Source: Arthrobacter mangrovi (GTDB lineage Bacteria; Actinomycetota; Actinomycetes; Actinomycetales; Micrococcaceae). From it: a stretch of DNA of 64,000 nucleotides. The stretch covers positions 62,001 to 126,000 of the forward strand of contig NZ_BRVS01000007.1 in the NCBI RefSeq assembly GCF_026011795.1, given 5' to 3'. The notes beneath the pieces were generated by a model that saw only the letters and a program-made list of their open reading frames with translations, was not told the origin of the DNA and made no database searches. Position 1 is the first letter of the stretch. Every line of letters begins with the position of its first letter. The position numbers and the translations under genes are program-made. Below are positions 56,234 through 64,000 of this stretch, piece after piece.

Positions 56234-57557
56234 TTTCGGGCTCCGGTTCTGCTCTGGCGGGGGTGTGTCTTGGTTCATGGCCGCCGGCGGCGGCCTCGGT
56301 CGCAGCGGGGTCCCGCCATGCCAGCACGTGCGACACCCGGTTCCGCCGGCCTTCCAGCCGCTCGGCATGGATGTGCAGCCCGTCGATCGTCACCTCGCTG
56401 CCGACGATCGGCACCCGGCCGAGGGACTTGGCCAGCAGGCCGCCGACGGTATCCACTTCCTCGTCGTCGAGGTCCATGCCGAAAAGCTCCCCGACGTCGT
56501 CGATCGAAGTCCTCGCACTGATCCGGAAGCGGCCTTCCTCGAGGACTTCGATCTCCGGCCGTTCGGAGTCGTACTCGTCCACGATCTCGCCGACGATCTC
56601 CTCGATGAGGTCCTCCAGTGTCACCAGGCCCGCGGTGCCGCCGTATTCGTCAATGACGATCGCCACGTGGGTCGACTCGCGCTGCAGTTCCTTGAGCAGT
56701 TCGCCGACGGCCTTCGACTCGGGTACATAGCGGACGTCGCGGCATGCTTCGTCCACCGAGGTCCGGGCCGCCGCCTCGGGCCTGATGTGCAGGCGGGCGG
56801 CGACGTCCTTCAGGTAGAGAATGCCCTTGATCTGGTCCGTGTTCTCCCCGATGACCGGGATCCGGGAGTAGCCCGAGCGCAGGAAGAGCGACATCGCCTG
56901 CTTCAGCGACGAGCCGGAATCGATGGTGACGATGTCCGTGCGCGGGACCATCACGGCCCGCACCTTCGTGTCGCCGAGGTCGAACACGGACTGGATGAGT
57001 TCGGCCTCCGCGTCTTCGATCATGTCCGCCTCGGTGGCCCGGTCGACGAAGTCGCGGAATTCCTCCTCGGAAAAGAAGGCGGCGTCCGCCCGCGGCGCAT
57101 TGGGGGCGACGGCGCTGCCCAGCCGGACAAGCCAGCCCGGGATCGGGCCCAGGATCGCGCACAGCAGCCTGACTGCGGGGGCGGTCGCCAGGACCACGCC
57201 CGTGGCGTGCATCCGGCCGAATTGCCGGGGCGAAACGCCGACGAGGACAAATCCGACTGCCGCCATGGCGGCGGTCGCCAGCAGTCCGGCCAGCCAGACG
57301 TTGCGCAGCAGGTCGTAGAACAGGAGTGCGACGGCGACCGCGCCGGCGGTCTCGAACCAGATCCGCCAGAAGCGCAGCGCGTGCATGTGCGCCACCGGCT
57401 CCTGCAGGATGGTGGCCAGCCGGCGTCCCCGCCCGCTGGCGAGCAGCTGTTCCGCCTCCTGCCGGGGCAGGTAGGTGAAGGCCGATTCCGCGGCGGTAAG
57501 GACGGCGGCCAGCAGAATAAAGACCAGCGCGAGGCCGGTCAGCATCCAAATGATCAA
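56217..57557 (-). CDS. CNNM/CBS-domain membrane protein (HlyC/CorC family)
   Basis: A 446-residue protein: N-terminal DUF21/CNNM membrane domain (about 1-140, with [16 protein letters not shown]), two CBS motifs (about 200-320: [38 protein letters not shown], and [29 protein letters not shown]), and a C-terminal CorC domain (about 350-430). Such proteins are linked to magnesium or cobalt efflux. The TTG at 57557 overlaps the ybeY stop in TTGA, with GGAG upstream; I prefer it to ATG 57545. Confidence 0.9.
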   Translation of the reverse strand: MIIWMLTGLALVFILLAAVLTAAESAFTYLPRQEAEQLLASGRGRRLATILQEPVAHMHALRFWRIWFETAGAVAVALLFYDLLRNVWLAGLLATAAMAAVGFVLVGVSPRQFGRMHATGVVLATAPAVRLLCAILGPIPGWLVRLGSAVAPNAPRADAAFFSEEEFRDFVDRATEADMIEDAEAELIQSVFDLGDTKVRAVMVPRTDIVTIDSGSSLKQAMSLFLRSGYSRIPVIGENTDQIKGILYLKDVAARLHIRPEAAARTSVDEACRDVRYVPESKAVGELLKELQRESTHVAIVIDEYGGTAGLVTLEDLIEEIVGEIVDEYDSERPEIEVLEEGRFRISARTSIDDVGELFGMDLDDEEVDTVGGLLAKSLGRVPIVGSEVTIDGLHIHAERLEGRRNRVSHVLAWRDPAATEAAAGGHEPRHTPARAEPEPENDSTR

Positions 57558-58023
57558 AGGGTGGTCTCCGTGGGCGCTTCCTTGCCGAGGAAGTCGGCCA
57601 GCAGGCGCCGCTGCAGCCCGAACATTTCCTTCTCCTCTTCGGGCTCGGCGTGGTCGTAACCGAGCAGATGCAGCATCCCGTGCGTCGTGAGCAGGAGCAG
57701 CTCCTCGCCGATGCTGTGCCCGGCCTTCCGGGCCTGCTCCTCCGCGACCTGGGGGCAGAGCACCACGTCTCCGAGCACACCGGCCGGAGTCTTCTGGGAA
57801 GGCGTACCCGGGCGCAGCTCGTCCATCGGGAAGGACAGGACGTCGGTAGGTCCTGGTTCGTCCATCCACTCGATGTGGAGCCGCTCCATGGCCTCCTTGT
57901 CCACCAGGATGATGGAGAGCTCGGCTTCGGGATGGACATACATGCTGTCGAGCACGAACCGGCCCAGCCGCGCCAGCTCGGCCTCGTCCGCGGCCATGGC
58001 TGACTCGTTATTGACCTCGATGC

Positions 58024-58027
<4 letters not shown>
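57554..58027 (-). CDS. ybeY: Endoribonuclease YbeY
   Basis: A 157-residue metal-dependent RNase involved in 16S rRNA maturation and ribosome quality control. The zinc triad is in [12 protein letters not shown] (three histidines), and [12 protein letters not shown] is also conserved. It overlaps phoH by 4 bases (58024-58027, ATGA) and the CNNM/CBS gene by 4 bases. Confidence 0.96.
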
Positions 58028-59064
<1,037 letters not shown>

Positions 59065-59389
59065 AGTGCGGCCTGACCCGGCCTTCCATCGCCCCTTCAG
59101 TAGTGTTCGGCTGCTGGCCGACTGCTCGGTTCCGCCCGCCCGGACGGACGCGCGATCAATACATCAATGCTACGGCACGCAGCCGCCGTCGACCCATGGC
59201 CTGCACACCGGCCGTTCGGTATCGATCCTGTTTCGATCCTGCATCAGTCCGGTTGAGAGGGCGCGAAACATCCCCGGCACGGACCGCGGATGTGCCAAGC
59301 TAGTCTCTCGGACATCGGCACCGGCCGGTTCCGCAGGTCCCTTGTGGACTTGGACGACGAACGAAGCCGCAAGATAAAGGAACGCAGCT
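59065..59389. other. 325-base divergent intergenic region between phoH and the GerMN lipoprotein gene
   Basis: It carries the promoters for both directions. A direct repeat TCGATCCTG occurs at 59222-59230 and 59233-59241. The ribosome site AAAGGA (59376-59381) for the following gene lies at its right end. No gene seen. Confidence 0.5.
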
Positions 59390-60352
59390 ATTTCCCCCGA
59401 CCAGACCCGGCACCCGGCCCCGGCGCGCAAGTTCCGCGCCTGGCTGGCCGTCCTGACGCTAGGCAGCGTCGTGCTGATCGGCTGTTCCCCGGCGGGTCCC
59501 GGCAGCGAGCCGCGGACGTCGATGCCGCCCAGCACGGGGGGCCCCACCATCATGAGCAGCCCGCTGGTCACCAGCGCCCCGCTGGAAACACCGGAGAGCA
59601 CGTCGCTTTCGCCCGTGTACTGGCTCGGCGAGAACGCGGACAGTGTTTTCCTCTACCGCGAGTTCCGTTCGGCCGAGGACCTCGGGGATCCCATAACGAC
59701 GGCGGTCAACGCCGCCCTGTCGCTGCAGCCGCTCGATTCCGACTACTTCAATCCCTGGCGGCCCGCCTCGAAGGTCGGCACGTCGATCACTAAGGGCTCG
59801 GTCATCACGCTGGACATCTCCTCGGATGCTTTCGAGGCCAACGTGGACGAAGGCATCGCCGAGCGGGCCATCCAGCAGCTGGTTTACACGGCCACCGCCG
59901 CCGCCGCCAACGCCGGCCTCAGCACCCCCGGCAATCCCCTGGAAGTGGAAATCCTGGTGGACGGCCACCGCGGGTACAAGGCCTTCGGCTACGTGGAGCT
60001 CGGCGCCTTGATGACCCGCAATCCGGAACTGACGGCGCCGATCTGGGTCATCGACCCCCAGCAGGACGCCGCCTTGGACGGCCGGCTGGAAGTCTACGGC
60101 CGCGCTGTGGCCATCGACGCCGAGCTGTCGTGGCAGGTATCCCGGCTCGAGGATGCCGAAGACACCGGCAGCGGCAGCAAGGTCAAGTCCGGCACGGTCG
60201 CGATCAACGCCCCCGACGGCGAGTCCGGCGAGTTCCGCTTCGGCCTCGACCTCCCCGCCGGGACGTACCGGCTCAGCGTGTTCGATGCCGCCCAGGACGG
60301 GTCTGCCGCGGCCGAAGTGGATCCGGACAGCAAGGTCTTCACCGTCAAGTAG
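59390..60352 (+). CDS. Lipoprotein with GerMN and Gmad2-like domains; apparent ATT start
   Basis: A 320-residue lipoprotein if it starts at ATT 59390: ISPDQTRHPAPARKFR, a hydrophobic core AWLAVLTLGSVVLIGC, lipobox LIGC with Cys32. A GerMN-like domain follows (about 80-200: VYWLGENADSVFLYREF, ALSLQPLDSDYFNPW, AIQQLVYTATAAAANAG), then a Gmad2 immunoglobulin-like domain (about 225-320). The in-frame stop TAA at 59375-59377 rules out starts further upstream and no ATG/GTG/TTG precedes the signal peptide. AAAGGA lies 8 bases before the ATT. GTG 59471 would lose the signal peptide. Confidence 0.75.
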   Translation: MSPDQTRHPAPARKFRAWLAVLTLGSVVLIGCSPAGPGSEPRTSMPPSTGGPTIMSSPLVTSAPLETPESTSLSPVYWLGENADSVFLYREFRSAEDLGDPITTAVNAALSLQPLDSDYFNPWRPASKVGTSITKGSVITLDISSDAFEANVDEGIAERAIQQLVYTATAAAANAGLSTPGNPLEVEILVDGHRGYKAFGYVELGALMTRNPELTAPIWVIDPQQDAALDGRLEVYGRAVAIDAELSWQVSRLEDAEDTGSGSKVKSGTVAINAPDGESGEFRFGLDLPAGTYRLSVFDAAQDGSAAAEVDPDSKVFTVK

Positions 60353-60389
60353 CCGCCCATCGAGCGGTAGCAGGCAGGCCGGCGCGGCT

Positions 60390-61151
60390 CTACCAGCGCC
60401 GCAGCAGGACGCTCAGCAGCGTGACGGCCGCGGGTCCCGCAGTGGACGAGCGCAGCACATGCGGCCCCAGCCGGACGGCGACCGCGCCGGCTGCCAGCAT
60501 CTGCTCCACCTCCTGCGGGCTCATTCCGCCCTCCGGCCCCACAATCATGAGGACGCTGCCGTCCCCGTCCCCCGGCAGTCCGGCCTCTGCCACGGCGTCG
60601 GCCAGCGATTGCTCTGCGTTTTCGTGGAGGATCAGCGCCAGGCGGCTGGAGGCAATCAGCCGGCACAGGTCCTTCAGGCCCACGAGCGGGCCGACCTCAG
60701 GGATGACCGCGCGGCGCGACTGCTTCGCCGCGGCCTTGACCGTCGCCTCCCACTTCGCCTGCCCCCTGGCCGCCTTCGCGTCCCGCCAGCGGACGATGCT
60801 GCGCTCGGACTGCCAAGGCACGACGCTGTCGACACCGAGCTCCGTGGCGGCCTCGATCGCCATCTCGTCCCGGTCGCCCTTCGCCAGCGCCTGGACCAGC
60901 GTCAGGCGGTAGGGAGGCGCGGGATCGACGGCGAGGGACTCGGCCCGGACGGTCAGTTCCTGGGGCGCCACGGCGGTAACCGTGCCGGAGAGGCGCTTTC
61001 CGGTCCCGTCCACGATGTCCACCGCTTCGCCCGCGGCCAGGCGTTTGACCGCGACCGCATGCCGCGCCTCCGCGCCGGTGAGGACGAACAGCGCGCCGGG
61101 GGCAACGCCGTCGAACTCTGATGGCTCAGCGAAAAAGACCGGGTTGGTCAT
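60390..61151 (-). CDS. rsmE: 16S rRNA (uracil-1498-N3)-methyltransferase RsmE
   Basis: A 253-residue SPOUT methyltransferase that modifies U1498 of 16S rRNA. The knotted SAM-binding region reads LMIVGPEGGMSPQEVEQMLAAGAVAVRLGPHVLRSSTAGPAAV in pieces; the N-terminal PUA-like domain includes EARHAVAVKRLAAGEAVDIVDGTG. It begins 3 bases after dnaJ2, so hrcA-dnaJ2-rsmE are one operon. Confidence 0.95.
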   Translation of the reverse strand: MTNPVFFAEPSEFDGVAPGALFVLTGAEARHAVAVKRLAAGEAVDIVDGTGKRLSGTVTAVAPQELTVRAESLAVDPAPPYRLTLVQALAKGDRDEMAIEAATELGVDSVVPWQSERSIVRWRDAKAARGQAKWEATVKAAAKQSRRAVIPEVGPLVGLKDLCRLIASSRLALILHENAEQSLADAVAEAGLPGDGDGSVLMIVGPEGGMSPQEVEQMLAAGAVAVRLGPHVLRSSTAGPAAVTLLSVLLRRW

Positions 61152-61154
61152 GGA

Positions 61155-62285
61155 TCACAGGTGTCCGAGCTTGTCGCGGAGCCGGGCGAAGACACCGGTG
61201 CCGCTGCCGGCGAGCTTTCCCTCGGTGTACTGCTCGCCGCGGGCCTGGGAGAGCTGCCGCAGCAGGTTCTCCTGCTCGGAATCCAGCTTGGTCGGCGTCT
61301 CGACGTGGATGTGGACCTTGAGGTCGCCGCGGCCGTAGCCGCGCAGGTGCGTGACGCCGAGGCCGCGCAGGTTGATGACCTCGCCGGCCTGCGTGCCGGG
61401 CTTGATGTCCAGCTGCTGGGGGCCGTCGAAGGTATCCAGCTCGAGCTCGGTGCCAAGGGCCGCCGCGGTCATGGGCACGGTCATCGTGACGTGCAGGTCA
61501 TCGCCTTCGCGCAGGAAGTTCTTGTCCTGGGCGACGCGGATCTCCACGTAGAGGTCGCCCTGCGGTCCGCCGCCGGGACCGGTCTCCCCCTGGCCGGCCA
61601 GCTGGATGCGGGTGCCGGTGCCGACTCCGGCCGGAATCTTGATGGTCAGCGAACGGCGGCTGCGGATGCGGCCCTCCCCGTTGCACTCGTTGCAGGGGTC
61701 GGGGATGACGGTGCCGTACCCCTGGCAGCTGCCGCAGGGCGCGGCAGTCATGACCTGCCCCAGGATGGAGCGCACGGCGCGCTGGACCTGGCCGGAGCCG
61801 CCGCAGATGTCGCAGGTGCGCGGACTGGTGCCGGGGCGGCAGCAGCTGCCGTCGCAGGTCGGGCAGACGACGGCGGTGTCCACCTCGATCTTCTTGTTGA
61901 CGCCGAAAACGGCATCCTTGAGGTCGATCTTGACGTTGATCAGGGCGTCCTGCCCGCGCTGGCGGCGCGAGGCCGGCCCGGCGCCTCCTCCGGGGCCGCC
62001 GAAGAACGTCTCGAAGATGTCCTGGAAGGCGAAGCCGGCGCCGGAGTAGCCGCCGCCGAAGCCGCTGTCCGTGCCGTTCTCATTGCCGGTCGTGTCGTAC
62101 ACCCGGCGTTTCTGCGGATCGGAGAGCACTTCGTAGGCGTGGCTGACGCGCTTGAACTCTTCGGCCGCCTGGGGTCCGTCGTTGACATCCGGATGCAGCT
62201 TCCGTGCCAGCTTGCGGTAGGCCTTCTTGATTTCCTCAGCCGTGGCATCCTGGCTGACACCGAGAACGTCGTAGTGGTTGCTCAC
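61155..62285 (-). CDS. dnaJ: Chaperone DnaJ (DnaJ2)
   Basis: A 376-residue Hsp40: J domain (2-65, with HPDVND), Gly-rich segment (about 75-105), a zinc region with four CxxC units (CPTC, CDIC, CGSC, CNEC) and the C-terminal substrate-binding domains. The first zinc unit reads CPTCDGSCC where the usual form is CxxCxGxG. GTG 62285 begins the J domain; the longer frame upstream is leader. It follows hrcA. Confidence 0.95.
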   Translation of the reverse strand: MSNHYDVLGVSQDATAEEIKKAYRKLARKLHPDVNDGPQAAEEFKRVSHAYEVLSDPQKRRVYDTTGNENGTDSGFGGGYSGAGFAFQDIFETFFGGPGGGAGPASRRQRGQDALINVKIDLKDAVFGVNKKIEVDTAVVCPTCDGSCCRPGTSPRTCDICGGSGQVQRAVRSILGQVMTAAPCGSCQGYGTVIPDPCNECNGEGRIRSRRSLTIKIPAGVGTGTRIQLAGQGETGPGGGPQGDLYVEIRVAQDKNFLREGDDLHVTMTVPMTAAALGTELELDTFDGPQQLDIKPGTQAGEVINLRGLGVTHLRGYGRGDLKVHIHVETPTKLDSEQENLLRQLSQARGEQYTEGKLAGSGTGVFARLRDKLGHL

Positions 62286-62353
62286 CTGGTTAACTTCTTT
62301 CCTGGAATCGGTTGGCGGACAGTGACTGTCCAACTGCTGCTTGCTGCCGGCGC

Positions 62354-63367
62354 TTAGCCAGCGAGGATCCTCGAAAGGTAGCGTGCGACCGCACGTACTG
62401 CCGCCATCGTCGTCGGGTAGTCCATCCTGGTAGGACCAAGGATGCCGACCTTCGCGGAGGCATCCGGCCCATAGCCCGTGGCAATCACGGAGGTCTCGGC
62501 CAGCGAACCGTACGGGTTCTCGCTGCCGATCCGCACGGAGACACCTCGCGCGTCCTGCTGCATCTCCGAGAGCAGGCGGAGCATGACCACCTGCTCTTCA
62601 AGTGCCTCGAGGATGGGCCCGATGGTCAACGGGAAATCCATGGTGGAACGGGCGAGGTTGGCGGTACCGGCCAGCAGGATCCGCTCCTCGTGGGTGGCCT
62701 CCGCGAGTCTAACCAGCGCCGCACCGAGCTCCCGTGCCACGGCGGCCGACTCGGGGCGGACCTGCTGCACAGTTCCGTCCACCAGTCCGCGCAGGGCTTC
62801 CAGCGGGTGGCCGGAAAGTCCGGACAGGAAGGCGGTCCGCAGGTCGGACAGCTGCTGGTCCGTCACCTCCGCAGGGAGGCCGATGACCTGCTGCTCCACC
62901 TTGCCGTTGTCCGCAATCACCACGACCAGCGCCCGGGCCGGTGCCAGCAGGACGAACTCGATATGCCGCAGCCTGGCACGGCCGAGCTGCGGGTACTGGA
63001 TGACCGCGACCTGGTGCGTCAGCTGCGAGAGCAGCCGCACCGTCCGGTCCATCACGTCGTCCAGGTCGTCCGCGCCCTCGAGGAGGGTCTGGATCGCCCG
63101 GCGTTCGGCCGGCGAGAGCGGTTTGACGTCCGAGATGCGGTCCACGAACAGGCGGTAGCCCTTGTCCGTCGGAATGCGGCCGGCGCTGGTATGCGGGGCC
63201 ACAATGAGCCCCTCTTCCTCCAGCGCCGCCATGTCGTTGCGGATCGTGGCCGATGAAACACCGAGGTGGTGCCTCTCCACGAGGGCCTTCGAACCGACAG
63301 GTTCGCGCGAATGAACGTAGTCTTCAACGATCGCACGAAGCACTTCCAGCCGTCGGACTTCGCTCAC
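62354..63367 (-). CDS. hrcA: Heat-inducible transcription repressor HrcA
   Basis: A 337-residue repressor that binds CIRCE operators and releases them on heat shock. Winged helix: [47 protein letters not shown] in pieces; then [18 protein letters not shown] and a GAF-like domain. GTG 63367 follows a strong AGGAGGT site. The CIRCE at 63409-63435 lies upstream, so it represses itself and dnaJ2-rsmE. Confidence 0.95.
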   Translation of the reverse strand: MSEVRRLEVLRAIVEDYVHSREPVGSKALVERHHLGVSSATIRNDMAALEEEGLIVAPHTSAGRIPTDKGYRLFVDRISDVKPLSPAERRAIQTLLEGADDLDDVMDRTVRLLSQLTHQVAVIQYPQLGRARLRHIEFVLLAPARALVVVIADNGKVEQQVIGLPAEVTDQQLSDLRTAFLSGLSGHPLEALRGLVDGTVQQVRPESAAVARELGAALVRLAEATHEERILLAGTANLARSTMDFPLTIGPILEALEEQVVMLRLLSEMQQDARGVSVRIGSENPYGSLAETSVIATGYGPDASAKVGILGPTRMDYPTTMAAVRAVARYLSRILAG

Positions 63368-63408
63368 GGTACACCTCCTGATTCTGCTTGGCCGGCGGGC
63401 GCACAGCA

Positions 63409-63435
63409 TTAGCACTCAACACGCCTAAGTGCTAA
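63409..63435. promoter_or_regulatory. CIRCE operator (HrcA binding site)
   Basis: TTAGCACTC, 9 bases, AAGTGCTAA: the consensus inverted repeat with one mismatch in the second arm (A for G). It lies 42 bases before the hrcA start and 136 bases before the divergent DUF3097 gene. Confidence 0.92.
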
Positions 63436-63570
63436 GTCTAATACGTTACGGCCGTTGTTAGCATTGTCGGGCGGCCCGAGGCCGTCCCGCGGTTCGCCGG
63501 CGGCCCGGCTGTGGCCTTGGCGCTGCCGCTCCCGTCTTCACTCACTACGGCACGAACAAAGGAAGTCGCT

Positions 63571-64000
63571 ATGAGCAGTTACGGTTGGGGCCCGCAGGAT
63601 CTCGCCGCCCCCAAGGCCCGGCAGCTGCGCGAGGTTCCCGCCGAACCGGGGCTGGTCCTGGAGGACGTCCAATCCGGCTGGGTCGGCGCCGTCGTCCGCG
63701 TGGAAAAGTCCGGTGGCATCCATCTTGTCTCGCTCGAGGACCGACGCGGCAAGACCAAGTCCTTCCCCCTCGGTTTCGGCTTCCTGCTCGAGGGTGAGCC
63801 GGTGAAGGTCGTCGCCGCGGCGCCGAAGGCGAGCCCCGCCGGTCCGCAGCGGACAGCCTCCGGTTCCGTACGGGTGGAGGGGCTCCGCGCCCAGGTCGCC
63901 AAGGCCAGCCGGATCTGGGTCGAAGGCAAGCACGATGCGGAACTGGTCGAGAAGGTCTGGGGGCACGACCTGCGGGTCGAAGGCATCGTCGTCGAACCCC
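63571..64000 (+). CDS. DUF3097 family protein, N-terminal part
   Basis: The first 143 residues of a gene that runs off the window. It begins MSSYGWGPQDLAAPKARQ and continues with VEDVQSGWVGAVV-like and FPLGFGFLLEGEPV segments, then RIWVEGKHDAELVEKVWGHDLRVEGIVVEP, which resembles a Toprim-like fold and matches the DUF3097 family of actinobacteria. AAAGGA lies 7 or more bases before ATG 63571. Divergent from hrcA; in this group it often neighbours hemW. Confidence 0.85.
   Translation, partial: MSSYGWGPQDLAAPKARQLREVPAEPGLVLEDVQSGWVGAVVRVEKSGGIHLVSLEDRRGKTKSFPLGFGFLLEGEPVKVVAAAPKASPAGPQRTASGSVRVEGLRAQVAKASRIWVEGKHDAELVEKVWGHDLRVEGIVVEP

Overview
The window is high-GC chromosomal DNA from an actinobacterium, most likely an Arthrobacter-like member of the Micrococcaceae. 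The evidence is a complete Pup-proteasome locus, a PafB-PafC pair fused into one protein (known from Arthrobacter), a trpD / ctaE-qcrCAB / ctaCDF respiratory neighbourhood, RbpA next to a polyprenol-phosphate-mannose synthase, many GTG starts and many apparently leaderless genes. I saw no rRNA, tRNA, CRISPR array, prophage or intact insertion sequence.

Layout. 1-12962: end of the proteasomal ATPase gene, then dop, pup, prcB, prcA, pafA, two FKBP-type isomerases, the fused regulator pafBC, a small membrane protein, tatA, tatC and a HelY-type helicase. 13033-19711: an amidohydrolase, a dolichol-phosphate-mannose-type synthase, rbpA, an SPFH/NfeD membrane pair, an RlmA-type 23S rRNA methyltransferase and a peptide deformylase. 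19900-28100 is accessory: an AraC-type regulator with a probable frameshift, a UvrA-like ABC ATPase, a gene-poor stretch, an acetyltransferase, an FAD monooxygenase, a VOC protein, a SatD-like protein with a partner membrane protein, a truncated VOC remnant and a DUF3054 membrane protein. 28139-34021: an AsnC-type ligand-binding protein, trpD, and ctaE-qcrC-qcrA-qcrB.

34022-39744 is an accessory island between the two halves of the respiratory-chain genes. It holds a gene-poor stretch, a small membrane protein, a 1038-residue protein with three tandem carrier domains joined to an epsilon-poly-lysine-synthetase-like membrane/beta-helix region but no adenylation domain, and a GntR/HutC regulator. 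39884-45675: ctaF, ctaD, ctaC, erpA, an M20 dipeptidase and a DUF3043 protein. 45754-64000: pyrD, a serine hydrolase, uppS, recO, leuA with a leucine-rich leader peptide, an M13 metalloprotease, an LCP-family wall-polymer transferase, era, a CNNM/CBS protein, ybeY, phoH, a GerMN-type lipoprotein that appears to start at ATT, rsmE, dnaJ2, hrcA with a CIRCE operator, and the start of a DUF3097 gene.

How the genes work together. The first block makes the tagging system (Dop, Pup, PafA), the protease (PrcA, PrcB, ATPase) and the DNA-damage regulator PafBC. The middle block supplies the cytochrome bc1-aa3 branch of respiration plus ErpA, which delivers Fe-S clusters. The last block is a housekeeping run for heat shock, ribosome maturation and cell envelope. 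The points most worth following up are the adenylation-less triple-carrier protein, the leaderless leuA attenuator, the recurring -10 box 6-7 bases before start codons, and the possible ATT start.
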